DNA from: Akkermansiaceae bacterium
GTDB taxonomy: Bacteria; Verrucomicrobiota; Verrucomicrobiia; Verrucomicrobiales; Akkermansiaceae
Assembly: GCA_024233115.1 (NCBI GenBank)
Contig: JACKQB010000005.1
Span: 372,001 to 436,000 of the forward strand
Length of the DNA: 64,000 nt
Reading direction: 5' to 3'
Of this stretch, positions 51,691-60,656 are shown piece by piece (within the stretch, counting starts at the first letter, position 1; every line of letters starts with the position of its first letter). The notes beneath the pieces are model-generated. The model had not been told where the DNA came from, did not search any database, and was given only the letters and a program-made list of their open reading frames with translations. The translations under genes and the position numbers were made by a program.

Positions 51691-52851
51691 TTAAGAGGCT
51701 TTACGTGGCTGGTTTTTGTTTTGCGCAGCCACAATGAGGCGTGGAACCTGCATCACGACGTGGACGAGCAGCCCGAGAGTGATCACCACGATGGAGATGT
51801 AGGGCATCAATTGGCCTTTGTTGTAGACGACCTGAAGCACCGTCGTCTCGACGCCCACCTGACTGAATGACGCCTGGTAGAGGGTGTAGCCATTGCGTCT
51901 CAGCGGGTGGTTCATGTAGATCTTGATATCCTCGGTGGATTCGTCCTGGGTGACCCGGACCTTGGATGAAAACGCCCGGGCCATCATCGTGCCGGCGTGA
52001 TTGAGCTTTTCAAAATCCTTCAGGTAAAGGCTGAACGGCAGCTGGTGGTGACGCGCGCGCAGTGAGACCTCGTAGGTTTTTCCGTCACCGGCTGTTAGTA
52101 TGGCCGGTTTCCACTCGGGGTGGGCGATAAAGATGTAGCTACCCGACTGGTCGTCGGGCAAGCCGGTGATCTCGACCTCGATGCCGCGCAGGTTCTGGTC
52201 CTTGGGGTCTCCCGGAAGCTCCTCCAGCTCGACGTTGGCGGCGCGGCCTCTGAACTTGTCCGATTTTTTGTTGTCGGGACGTGCCACAGGTTTGCAGTTT
52301 TTGTACATGCGGGTGACCTTGAAAGCCATCGGCACGGTGTCATCGCCAAATGGTTGTTTGCTGTGGAAAAACCCCTGGGTGAAGCTGGTGGTGTCGTCGT
52401 ATTCCGGGTTGGAGCGGTCGGTGACGGCTAGTTCCACCTCGTGGGAGTTCAGGAAAGTGGATGATTCCTCGCCCTCGCGGATGCTGATATGTCCCTCGGT
52501 GGTGGTGTAGGCGGTGACAACGGCGCCGACCATCAGCAGGAAAACGCCAAGGTGGGTGATGTTGATGCCGATATTCTGGAACTTCCACTTGGTGCCGACC
52601 AAAAGCTTGGCGGTGAGGTTTACCAGGATGACGGCCATGATCAGTCGACCGCCGGGTAGCCAGAGAGGCCACTCCATCGGCTGGATGCACCAGGCGGAAA
52701 AGTATTTTTCCAGGCTGTAGTGGAGGCCGAAGTATTTCTGGTTGATGGTGCCCACAACCACCAGAACGACCAGCCAGAGTGTGGCGTAGTAGAAAATGGC
52801 GGCGGATGCGAGCGGCTTGAGCAGCCGTACGGCGGGGAGTGGTTTACTCAT
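51691..52851 (-). CDS. resB: Cytochrome c biogenesis protein ResB
   Basis: This 386-residue protein, with CcsA, forms the system II heme lyase. Membrane segments lie at about residues 14-34, 60-80, 92-112 and 350-370, around a large periplasmic loop. Family phrases include INQKYFGLHYSLEKYFSAW, GINITHLGVFLLMVGAVVTA and YQASFSQVGVETTVLQVVYN. It is 4 bases upstream of ccsA and 3 bases downstream of a lipoprotein gene, all on the same strand. Confidence 0.88.
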   Translation of the reverse strand: MSKPLPAVRLLKPLASAAIFYYATLWLVVLVVVGTINQKYFGLHYSLEKYFSAWCIQPMEWPLWLPGGRLIMAVILVNLTAKLLVGTKWKFQNIGINITHLGVFLLMVGAVVTAYTTTEGHISIREGEESSTFLNSHEVELAVTDRSNPEYDDTTSFTQGFFHSKQPFGDDTVPMAFKVTRMYKNCKPVARPDNKKSDKFRGRAANVELEELPGDPKDQNLRGIEVEITGLPDDQSGSYIFIAHPEWKPAILTAGDGKTYEVSLRARHHQLPFSLYLKDFEKLNHAGTMMARAFSSKVRVTQDESTEDIKIYMNHPLRRNGYTLYQASFSQVGVETTVLQVVYNKGQLMPYISIVVITLGLLVHVVMQVPRLIVAAQNKNQPRKAS

Positions 52852-52854
52852 GAG

Positions 52855-53442
52855 CTAGTTGGTTGCTGGGGCCAGCGACTGGGTGAACCCGGTGAAGGCG
52901 GCGGTGATTTTTTCCAGGTCGGCTGGATTGCCGGGGACTTTGATGAAAACGGAGGTATTTGTCGGCCGGGGAATGATGGCCGCGAGCAGCCCGCTGTCCG
53001 GTGAGGCAGGGTTCGAAAGCGAAACGATGTAGCCTTTTCCAAGTCCTGTCTCCACTTCCTTGAGGGTAGCGGCGATGGCGGATTCTTGAAGGGGTGGCAG
53101 ACCGATCTGACCGCGCCAACGGTTGACGTTACCAGCCAGATCGCCGCCAAACTCGGTGATCGAGGCGTTGAGGGTGCCGGAACCCGACGGGATGAGGATG
53201 GTGGCCAGGCGCATGCCGCTGGCAGACTGGGCGGTCCAGCCGTCGGGGAGGGTCCAGGTGTAGGGTGCTTTTGTGGCCGTGGCTGGAGTTTGTGGTGGCT
53301 GTTGTGCCGGTGCTGTGGCCTCGGCCCGTGGTGCCTTGGGCGTACGGAAGTGCTGCACCTCGCCTTTTTCACGGCATGAGCAGTGGAGCAGGGCAAGCAG
53401 GGCGGCAGTCGTAAGTAGACCGGTGGATGGAAATGTCTTCAT
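52855..53442 (-). CDS. Lipoprotein of unknown function
   Basis: This 195-residue protein has a lipoprotein signal ending in LLALLHCSCREK, a Pro/Ala/Thr linker, and then a compact domain (WTLPDGWTAQSASGMRLATI; GGDLAGNVNRWRGQIGLPPL) found in small lipoproteins next to cytochrome biogenesis genes in Verrucomicrobia and Planctomycetes. Its place directly before resB suggests a role in cytochrome c assembly or membrane redox work. I cannot name the domain. Confidence 0.6.
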   Translation of the reverse strand: MKTFPSTGLLTTAALLALLHCSCREKGEVQHFRTPKAPRAEATAPAQQPPQTPATATKAPYTWTLPDGWTAQSASGMRLATILIPSGSGTLNASITEFGGDLAGNVNRWRGQIGLPPLQESAIAATLKEVETGLGKGYIVSLSNPASPDSGLLAAIIPRPTNTSVFIKVPGNPADLEKITAAFTGFTQSLAPATN

Positions 53443-53443
53443 A

Positions 53444-54190
53444 TCAGGGGTTTGGTTGGTTGTCGTTGCCTGGTGCCTGTCCGGGTTCCTGCTGGTTCCA
53501 CAGTTCGATCAACCGGCGTGCTTCGCGGATGCCGTCGGGGTCCTTGGCCTGGGCGATATAGGTTTCCAGATGCGCGATGGCCTTGGCCTTGTTGTTGAGT
53601 TCCATGTAACAGCGTGAGGCGGTGATGTGGGCGTCGTGGAATGTGGGATCGTGTTTGAGCAGTGCCAGGCAATCGTCGAGTGCGGGCTGGAAACTCTTGT
53701 TGCGGTAGCGGATGATCGCCCGGTAGAGCCGGGCCTTGGTATGGGCCGGGGTGATTTCGAGCACACGGGAGAAATCGGCCAGCGCCTTTTCAGTCTGGCC
53801 GGTGGCGATCATGACATAGCCGCGTTGGAAAAAGACATCTGCTGCCCCGGGTGCCAGGGTGGCCGCTTTGTCGAGGTCGGCGAGTGCTGCGGGGAACTGT
53901 CGCATCTGGGCGTAAAGCTCGGCCCGTTTGATGTAGGGGCCGGCGTCATCGGGGGATTGCCCGATAGCCGCCGTCTGCTGAGCCACCTGCTGCTGTATGG
54001 CCTGCATCGCCTCGGCATGTCCATCGGGGGCTTGCGCCGACGAAGAAGGCGCCGCCCCGGAGTCCTGTGGCCGGACGGGTCGGGTGGGTTCCGGCGCTGG
54101 TTCTACCTCGATGTCCTTGACCTCCTTGGCGAGATCGAAGGCGAGCAGGGTGGCTCCGAGAAGAATCAACAGGTAGAGCACAGGTTTCAT
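53444..54190 (-). CDS. Membrane-anchored TPR protein
   Basis: This 248-residue protein has one N-terminal membrane segment or uncleaved signal (LYLLILLGATLLAFDLA), a Pro-rich linker and four or five tetratricopeptide repeats from about residue 85 (AGPYIKRAELYAQMRQFPAA; DVFFQRGYVMIATGQTEKAL; AKARLYRAIIRYRNKSFQPA). It probably holds a protein complex at the periplasmic face. It ends 2 bases before the lipoprotein gene and likely shares its transcript with resB and ccsA. Confidence 0.8.
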   Translation of the reverse strand: MKPVLYLLILLGATLLAFDLAKEVKDIEVEPAPEPTRPVRPQDSGAAPSSSAQAPDGHAEAMQAIQQQVAQQTAAIGQSPDDAGPYIKRAELYAQMRQFPAALADLDKAATLAPGAADVFFQRGYVMIATGQTEKALADFSRVLEITPAHTKARLYRAIIRYRNKSFQPALDDCLALLKHDPTFHDAHITASRCYMELNNKAKAIAHLETYIAQAKDPDGIREARRLIELWNQQEPGQAPGNDNQPNP

Positions 54191-54302
54191 GCGGGGTTAA
54201 AAGCGGATGGAGGTTGTGATGTCAATGGCAGAAAGTACGCGTAGCGCGGGGGAGGGCAGTGATTGTTATGGATGGCCGGATGGGGCCGAGTGGTAACGTA
54301 GC

Positions 54303-54467
54303 ATGATAATCGCGTTTTTCACCTCGCAAGGTGTGGTTTTTCCGCTGATCAGCACGAACTGTTTGCCGCGTCCGGGCGACGGGTATGATGCTTATCGGTC
54401 AAATCGAGCTGCTGCAGACCGTTTGGAAGCATGGGAACCGCCATTTACGACTACTGGGTCGCCTTGA
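54303..54467 (+). CDS. Doubtful 54-residue ORF in a gap
   Basis: The frame reads MIIAFFTSQGVVFPLISTNC through GYDAYRSNRAAADRLEAWEP and overlaps the 3' end of the opposing gene by 17 bases. It is the only thing in the 260-base gap between the TPR and surface-protein genes. There is no ribosome-binding signal and no known family. It could be a remnant or chance. Confidence 0.2.
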   Translation: MIIAFFTSQGVVFPLISTNCLPRPGDGYDAYRSNRAAADRLEAWEPPFTTTGSP

Positions 54468-55494
54468 TCCGGTAAAAACTGAATGGTCCGCTGGGCGTGA
54501 TGGTGACCGTCCCGGTGCTTGCTGGTGGAATCGTGTTACTGCCAGTGGATACCTTTGACGGATCGATGGGATCCCAGTCGGACAGATTAGTGGAACACTC
54601 GATGATCATGGGGTGGAGCGTTCCGCCTGGAGGGAGGGGAATGGTGAGTTTGCCGTCCACAGGAATAATCAGCCTGTCCGGTTGGTTTCCAAGGTCATAA
54701 CCGAGCGCCCAGAGGATGCCGTTGGGGATTGTGCCGATGTCCTGGGAATCGAAGGCACCTCCCGGGGCGTTGTTTTCCTCCGTCCACTGAAGGTAGGCGG
54801 ATATGTAGACGTAAACGGTGCTGGTGGCCTTGATTGTGCCGTCGAAGGTGAGTGTGGCAGTGACCTCATCATCACCCAGTGAAAAACCCAACGGGACCTG
54901 GGTCGTGGCGGTGAAGGGCATGGTCACGGTGATGTTATAGGTGATCCTCGTGCTTGTGGTTCCGTTTTCAGTGATGGTGACGGTGCCGTTTCCCGAGCCT
55001 GTCCCCGTAACGACCGTTTCGGAAAGCTGGATATCAGTCGGCGTGTTGCTTCCGGGAACGGTGACGGAGATGGTGCCTTGATCGATGGTAAAGTCGTGCT
55101 GGCTGGCATCAAAAATTCCTGTCGATGCATCGACATTACCCGGGGCGAACGGCGTGGATAGAGAAATGCCGAGGTTGGAAAGATTGAGGGTGACGTATCC
55201 CGAGACAAAATTTCCAAGTGAAAAACCAACAGGTGACGCGGTGCTGTTGCCAGGGGTGAATGTCAGCTGATTGTTGAATGCCGTGACGGGTGAGATGTCG
55301 GTTGTCGCTGTGATGTCACCCGACAGGACGGATGTCTTGCTGTCAGAGCCAAAAATAGGCACCGAGGCAGTAACTGTCATGTTGTTAAAAGAGACATCAT
55401 TGACGAGGGTTAGACTGGATTCATTGGGACCGGTTTCGGCGTAGAGACGGCTGTAACAAAAAAGGACGAGTACGAGAGGTAAGGTGATTCTCAT
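54451..55494 (-). CDS. Secreted beta-rich protein of unknown function
   Basis: This 347-residue protein has a signal peptide (MRITLPLVLVLFCYSRLYA) followed by a body rich in Thr, Val, Ser and Asn with alternating hydrophobics (GTISVTVPGSNTPTDIQLSE; GTVTITENGTTSTRITYNIT), typical of stacked beta-sandwiches. The last 60 residues (LIIPVDGKLTIPLPPGGTLH; SPSGPFSFYRIKAT-like end) resemble C-terminal modules repeated in Verrucomicrobia surface proteins. No family is recognised. It stands alone. Confidence 0.5.
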   Translation of the reverse strand: MRITLPLVLVLFCYSRLYAETGPNESSLTLVNDVSFNNMTVTASVPIFGSDSKTSVLSGDITATTDISPVTAFNNQLTFTPGNSTASPVGFSLGNFVSGYVTLNLSNLGISLSTPFAPGNVDASTGIFDASQHDFTIDQGTISVTVPGSNTPTDIQLSETVVTGTGSGNGTVTITENGTTSTRITYNITVTMPFTATTQVPLGFSLGDDEVTATLTFDGTIKATSTVYVYISAYLQWTEENNAPGGAFDSQDIGTIPNGILWALGYDLGNQPDRLIIPVDGKLTIPLPPGGTLHPMIIECSTNLSDWDPIDPSKVSTGSNTIPPASTGTVTITPSGPFSFYRIKATQ

Positions 55495-55601
55495 AGGAGT
55501 TTAGAGTGCAAATGCTTAAGAAACCCTAATAAAACAAGGGCCTACCTACAAGTCTCATTATTTGCAGGTTCGTTCGTTCCTGATCATAGTGTTCTTTTTT
55601 C

Positions 55602-56693
55602 CTAGAGAATCTGCCCTGCAACGGCGTCGACGAGTAACCGGCCGTCGTTGATGAGGCGGAGGTGGCCGTTGTGGAGTTCAGCGAGCTTGTTTTCTAACAA
55701 TGCTTCGACACTGCCTACGGGTGAGTCCTGAAGGTATTGCTCTGGAAGGCCGTGGGTGGTGCGGAGCAGGAGGGCGATACGCTCGGTGCGGTAGGCATCG
55801 GCGTCGATGGTTTCCTGCTCGGATTTGGCGTGGCCGACGGTTTCGATCGCGTGGATGTAGCGTGCGGTGTCGGGGAGGTTTTTCCAGCGTGTGCCATCGA
55901 CGGTGGAGACGGCGGAGGGGCCGAGGCCCAGGTAGTCGTGGCCGTGCCAGTAGGAGAGGTTGTGGAGCGATTCCTTGCCGGGGAGGGCGTAGTTGGATGT
56001 CTCGTAATGAATGAAACCGGCGTCTGTTAGTTTCCGCTGCGCCAGGGTAAACATATCCGCATTGGTGTCCTCGCATTCGGAATAGTGCCCTTTTGACAGC
56101 CGGTCGAGAAACTCGGTATCCTCCTCGTAGGTGAGGTTATAGGCGGAAATGTGGTCGGGCTCCAGAGCGATGGCGGTGTCGAGGGAATGTGACCAGTCGT
56201 CCAAGGTCTGGCCTGGCACTGAAAACATGAGATCGATGTTGATTTCCTCCATCCCGGAGGCGCGGAGAGTGTGCACGGCTTCGGAAGCCTGGTCGGGATT
56301 GTGTTCGCGACCGAGTGTTTTGAGCACGTGGGGGGAGAACGACTGGATGCCGAGCGAAGTCCGGTTCACCCCGAGGTCCTTGAACAGGGCGGCCTTGGCG
56401 TGGCCGAAGGTGGCGGGGTTCGCCTCAAGAGTGATGTGGGTGTTTTCCAACGGAAGGGTCTCGTGCAGTCCCTCGAATAACTCGGTGAGGTGGCTTGGTG
56501 AGAGCATCGATGGCGTCCCACCACCGAGATAGAGGGTGGAAATAGGATCATGGCCGCGACGTTCATGCCACTTGGCCTCCCTGAGGATCGCCTGGATAAA
56601 TGCCCGTTTATCGGTATCTCCGGGCGTGTGTTTGTAGAAGGAGCAGTAGGGACAGATCCGGTGGCAGAAGGGGATGTGGATGTAGATGATCAT
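55602..56693 (-). CDS. hemW: HemW-type radical SAM heme chaperone
   Basis: This 363-residue protein resembles HemN but belongs to the HemW heme-chaperone branch. The cluster motif is HIPFCHRICPYCSFYK, with the Cys-Ser-Phe-Tyr ending typical of HemW, and the HemN-specific N-terminal arm is missing. LYLGGGTPSMLSPSHL and NIDLMFSVPGQTLDDW are conserved. The ATG at 56693 is preferred over one three codons earlier. With hemN and hemE in the same 10 kb it serves heme supply or delivery. Confidence 0.88.
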   Translation of the reverse strand: MIIYIHIPFCHRICPYCSFYKHTPGDTDKRAFIQAILREAKWHERRGHDPISTLYLGGGTPSMLSPSHLTELFEGLHETLPLENTHITLEANPATFGHAKAALFKDLGVNRTSLGIQSFSPHVLKTLGREHNPDQASEAVHTLRASGMEEINIDLMFSVPGQTLDDWSHSLDTAIALEPDHISAYNLTYEEDTEFLDRLSKGHYSECEDTNADMFTLAQRKLTDAGFIHYETSNYALPGKESLHNLSYWHGHDYLGLGPSAVSTVDGTRWKNLPDTARYIHAIETVGHAKSEQETIDADAYRTERIALLLRTTHGLPEQYLQDSPVGSVEALLENKLAELHNGHLRLINDGRLLVDAVAGQIL

Positions 56694-56698
56694 AAACT

Positions 56699-56726
56699 CC
56701 AAGCTTTAAACGCCAAATACCAAGTA
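56699..56726. repeat. Heptamer-periodic repeat next to hemW
   Basis: Four units read CCAAGCT, TTAAACG, CCAAATA and CCAAGTA, almost the same block as at 1318-1345. It lies 5 bases upstream of the hemW start codon. Confidence 0.8.
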
Positions 56727-56752
56727 AGGGCTTGCTGGCGCAAGCAATCACC

Positions 56753-56787
56753 AATTACGAATTACGAATTACGAATTACTAATCACA
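56753..56787. repeat. Second heptamer-periodic repeat next to hemW
   Basis: Five units read AATTACG, AATTACG, AATTACG, AATTACT and AATCACA. It lies in the same gap as the block at 56699 but has an unrelated sequence. The two are separated by a hairpin-like CTTGCTGGCGCAAGCAA. Confidence 0.85.
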
Positions 56788-56815
56788 GGCCCCGCCGGGA
56801 TAGCTGTTTCATGTG

Positions 56816-59128
56816 TTAATCGCGAGCCAAAAGACGGTCTTCGGAGATTTTCACCCACTTGCCGCCTTCGCGGATTTGCAGGGAGAGGGTGATTCCCTCT
56901 TTGGGGATTTCATTGGCGGGCCGGATGAAAGCACGGAAACGCTGCTCGTTTCCGGAGTCGGCCAGTTTGAGGTCGGGCAGACGGTTCCGGTTAAAATCCT
57001 GCATCGTCATATCGCCGCTGCCACTGAAATCCCCGTCGCCGGTGGCATCGACACAGACAATGCGGTCGTGCTGATCGTAAACCTCAATCCGTGTCGGCTG
57101 CGAGGCGACGATACGCATGTCCATGGCCTGTGGAAAGGAGTCGCGGTATTGCAGCAGGTGGTAAAACGGAATCAGGTAGAACGGGTTGTCCAGGTATTCA
57201 CCTGCATCGACGATGGCGACGCTGAACCCCTCCTCGGCGGGCTGGGCCTGCCAGCTGGCCTCGATGGTTTTGCCTCCTGTGGGAGCCCACTCGACGGTGA
57301 CCTGGTTCTCGGCGGATCTGGCTTGTTCGATGTCGATGAAAACGACTTGTCCGGGAGCCAGTTCGAGCGTGACCTTGGATGTCGTTTTTTCTTCGGTCGG
57401 AGCCACAACGACTTTGACCAGGGAGGATTGGCCGGGGGTTTTCGCGCTGACACCATTGCCGGTGAACGAGAGGGTGCCGTTGATGTTTTCCTGGGTTGGA
57501 TTTGTCAGGGTGAAGAGACCGCGAGCGGGCATTCCATGGAGTGGGGTGACGCTGGCGCGGCGTGGCTGGATATCAGCGACGTCATTTTTGTTCGTCTCCT
57601 GATCGGTGGCTGCTTTGGGCAGGGGCCTGGCCAGCATTGTTTTGATGCGTTGGCTGAATGCCTGCGGCACTTTCCGGTTTTTAAGGGCTTGTGTAGCCAT
57701 GCTGGCGGCGTTCTTGGCGGCGGTGCTGGCACCCATGGCGGAATAAATTTCGGCCAGCGTGCGGTAGGCGCCGGGCAGGCGAGTAAAAACATCGAACGAC
57801 TCTAGCAGCCGAATGAGCTCGCGCTGGATTTTCAGGGCGTCATCGAGTCGGCCCGTGGCGATGAGGTAACGGGCGTAGATGTGATAGAGCTCAATTTCAT
57901 CGGTCTTGATACCTCCCTGGCGTGCGGTGGTGAGCAGTTTGATCAGGAGCGGCTCGATGTCATCGGTCATGCCCGCATCGAGACGGTGTCCGCACCAGGC
58001 CATGTCTGCAAGGAAACGACTGCGGGGGCTGGTTTTTTCCGAGTTGCGGAGGCTATCAAGAAGTTCCCACGCCTTGTCCGGTGAGCCACTGCGGAACAGG
58101 ATGTCTACTTTGTAACGGGTGAGTCTATCCATGTCATCAGCCGTCGGGTATGCCGTGAAATCGTAAAGCAGCTTGCGTTGTTTGTTGATTTTCTGGATGG
58201 CTGCTGCGGCAGGTGTTTTTCCTTTGAGGAATTCGTAATAAGCGACTTCACCCACCGCCGAGCTGACGATGTGAGTGTGATGGCCCAGTTTGGGTTTGAA
58301 CTTGGTGATCTCGCGGTATTCGTTCAGGGCAAGTTCTTGTAAGTCGAGAAATTGATAGCTGTGTGCCATTGCCAGAGACGCCCATCGCCAGAGGTCGAGG
58401 CTGTAGTCGACGCTGATTTTGGAGGCGTTTACTTTGGGTCGACTGGAATACCAACGCACACCCATGGCACCCTTTTTCCTGGCCACATGGGCCTGCTCAA
58501 GCGCCCTGCGCCATTTGCCCTCGGCGAGATCCTGGGATGCCAGACACGCAAACAGCTGGCTATTACGAGGATCGATCAAGCCCCGGGTGAGCTTGCGGTC
58601 CTTGAACTCAGGGAAGTTATTTAGAACCGGTTTTTTTCCGGGTAAGCGGTTGATTTCGATATCTGTCCCGAGCCCTTCACCGAGCTGGTTGACCTCGCGT
58701 GTCATCAGCTGCCGCGCATCGTTGTATCTTGCCCGGCTCATGTAGTGGCGGTGAAGGTCCAGTGTGATCTTGCCATACCAGTAACCTTCCCCGTTTTCCC
58801 GGCTGTGGTTGTAGATCCATTCTAACAGCATGCCGGCCCATTCCGGATCGTTTAATCCAGACCCCATAAAGGCGGCGTTATACGCATAGCGGTAAAAATC
58901 ATATTGCGCGAAGGCCGGCACTTGATCGTTATCGAAGATGTCGGGAGCCACCCTGTTCAACTCGGCGATGGCCTTTACCGAGCCTTGTTCTTTCTGAAGT
59001 TTGTATGCCTTCATGAACAGATCGTTGGCCGGCTGGTAAACCTTGGGCGCTTTGAAGGTGGTTGGTTTTTCTGCGAAGACGGGGGCTGACACGGCCGCGG
59101 CGCAGACGATGAGGATGGCTTTTTTCAT
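56816..59128 (-). CDS. Large secreted helical-repeat protein
   Basis: This 770-residue protein has a signal peptide (MKKAILIVCAAAVSAPVFA) and an N-terminal 500 residues of helical hairpins, TPR-like in spacing (SQLFACLASQDLAEGKWRRA; LYHIYARYLIATGRLDDALK). From about residue 520 it becomes beta-rich (GMPARGLFTLTNPTQENING; LELAPGQVVFIDIEQ). A loop with DATGDGDFSGSGD and DFNRNRLPDLK looks like a calcium-binding repeat. The function is unknown; exported interaction platform is the best description. It is co-oriented with the Sel1 gene upstream, 56 bases away. Confidence 0.6.
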   Translation of the reverse strand: MKKAILIVCAAAVSAPVFAEKPTTFKAPKVYQPANDLFMKAYKLQKEQGSVKAIAELNRVAPDIFDNDQVPAFAQYDFYRYAYNAAFMGSGLNDPEWAGMLLEWIYNHSRENGEGYWYGKITLDLHRHYMSRARYNDARQLMTREVNQLGEGLGTDIEINRLPGKKPVLNNFPEFKDRKLTRGLIDPRNSQLFACLASQDLAEGKWRRALEQAHVARKKGAMGVRWYSSRPKVNASKISVDYSLDLWRWASLAMAHSYQFLDLQELALNEYREITKFKPKLGHHTHIVSSAVGEVAYYEFLKGKTPAAAAIQKINKQRKLLYDFTAYPTADDMDRLTRYKVDILFRSGSPDKAWELLDSLRNSEKTSPRSRFLADMAWCGHRLDAGMTDDIEPLLIKLLTTARQGGIKTDEIELYHIYARYLIATGRLDDALKIQRELIRLLESFDVFTRLPGAYRTLAEIYSAMGASTAAKNAASMATQALKNRKVPQAFSQRIKTMLARPLPKAATDQETNKNDVADIQPRRASVTPLHGMPARGLFTLTNPTQENINGTLSFTGNGVSAKTPGQSSLVKVVVAPTEEKTTSKVTLELAPGQVVFIDIEQARSAENQVTVEWAPTGGKTIEASWQAQPAEEGFSVAIVDAGEYLDNPFYLIPFYHLLQYRDSFPQAMDMRIVASQPTRIEVYDQHDRIVCVDATGDGDFSGSGDMTMQDFNRNRLPDLKLADSGNEQRFRAFIRPANEIPKEGITLSLQIREGGKWVKISEDRLLARD

Positions 59129-59184
59129 GAAGCAATGTGCGGGTTGGAAAACGGATTGGGCGGGGGCGATGGTTGAGCTGTTAG

Positions 59185-60564
59185 TTACGGCAGCAATTTT
59201 GAATCGGGTGTTGGGAAACCCGAATCGCTTAGTTTCTGGGCTTCGGCGACTTCTTCGCGAGTAAAGCTGAAGCGGCTTCGCATGATAAACAGAGTATGAT
59301 CACTGATTGTGTAATGGGACTTCCTTGCGCTGAGCATGCAGGCGTAGCCGCGGATACGAGCCTGACGGGTGGTGCCCAGGGGGGTGTCCGGGTGGAGGAG
59401 AACCCTGCCGGCGTGGGCGGTGGCAACGCCACAAATTCCCAGGTAGGGTCGGGCTGTTTCCAGGCATTTCCGCAGGTCTTTTTTTAACCCGAGGCCGCCC
59501 TTGAAGTATAATTCGCAGATGAAGTGAATGGCCGTGTGCATCTCCTGGTGTGACATGGCTGGAGGGACGTCTTTGTAAGCATCGAGGTAGGCTTGATAAA
59601 ACTCGACCGCTAGTTTCCAATCGAGATCACGGAAGGTGTAGCCCGGTGCGTGTTGGTGGGCTGCTCCTAGCTCGAAGCTGGATTGTGCATGGCCGTGCTG
59701 GTGAGACAGCAGCAGCATCTGGTACCAGTCCTCACCCGGGAGTTGTAGATGGGTGCGGCGCATCAGTTTGCGTGCGAGCAGGAACCTGCCGTGATTGCTA
59801 CCGCGGGCAGCTGCCTTACGCAGCAGGGTAAGGATCTCGTTTTCGTTGCCACCTGCTTTTTTTGCCATCAAGAACTCAGCCAGGGCGACACAGGCATAGG
59901 TGGAATTCGCGTCGGCGCTCATTCTGAGATATTTGATCGCGAGATCCTGCTTGCCGGTTTTCCGATAATAATCGGCAAGGTTATTCATGGCGTGATGGTT
60001 GCCTTTTTCGAGTGCGAGGTGTTCCAGCGTCTTCAGGGCTTTTTGGGTAGCGCCGGGTTGGTTGTCAGGCCGGCGAAGGTCCAGATTGGCGAGCAGTGTA
60101 GATGCTTCCTCACTACCGGCATCCCTGGCTTTCTGAATCAATGCCAGCCCACGGTCAGAGTCGGACTGGTCCTTTGCTTGGGAATAGAGAACCCAGCCAT
60201 GGATCATCATGCCGCGGAGATCGCCGAGTTCCGCCGCTTGTTTGTGGTCGGCGTTGGACTGTTTGCGGTCGGCTCGGGTTCCGATGCCGTAATAGCGGCA
60301 AAGGCCCAGGCCGACAAAGGCGCGGGGGATTTCACCTGCCGCACCTTTCTCGAAAGTCTGGTAAATGGCGTTTTCATCGAAGTCTTTGGTTTTTCCTTCG
60401 AGCGCGCGGTAGGCGAGTTCGACCTGTGCGGCAAGTCGGCCGGATTCCGCCCTTTTGCGGAGGGTGACGAGGTCAAGTTGCGTCAAGTCCTCCGCAGCAG
60501 CATCGATGGTGATTGTTAGGCAAGCGAGGAGAAGGCCGAATACAAAACAGATAGAACGTCTCAT
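59185..60564 (-). CDS. Secreted Sel1-like repeat protein
   Basis: This 459-residue protein has a signal peptide (ICFVFGLLLACLTITIDAAA) and then Sel1-type repeats of about 36 residues: IPRAFVGLGLCRYYGIGTRA, HHAMNNLADYYRKTGKQDLA, YACVALAEFLMAKKAGGNEN and AQSSFELGAAHQHAPGYTFR. Such proteins act as periplasmic adaptors. The last 110 residues contain several Cys and His residues and do not fit the repeat. It lies next to another secreted helical-repeat protein, possibly a functional pair. Confidence 0.78.
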   Translation of the reverse strand: MRRSICFVFGLLLACLTITIDAAAEDLTQLDLVTLRKRAESGRLAAQVELAYRALEGKTKDFDENAIYQTFEKGAAGEIPRAFVGLGLCRYYGIGTRADRKQSNADHKQAAELGDLRGMMIHGWVLYSQAKDQSDSDRGLALIQKARDAGSEEASTLLANLDLRRPDNQPGATQKALKTLEHLALEKGNHHAMNNLADYYRKTGKQDLAIKYLRMSADANSTYACVALAEFLMAKKAGGNENEILTLLRKAAARGSNHGRFLLARKLMRRTHLQLPGEDWYQMLLLSHQHGHAQSSFELGAAHQHAPGYTFRDLDWKLAVEFYQAYLDAYKDVPPAMSHQEMHTAIHFICELYFKGGLGLKKDLRKCLETARPYLGICGVATAHAGRVLLHPDTPLGTTRQARIRGYACMLSARKSHYTISDHTLFIMRSRFSFTREEVAEAQKLSDSGFPTPDSKLLP

Positions 60565-60656
60565 GCTGACTAACCGATATCAATGATCGGCCCCATTTTC
60601 AAGGGGAATCGAATACCGTTTTGTTCCAGTCAGAGCCGGTATTTGCCCCGCTTGAG

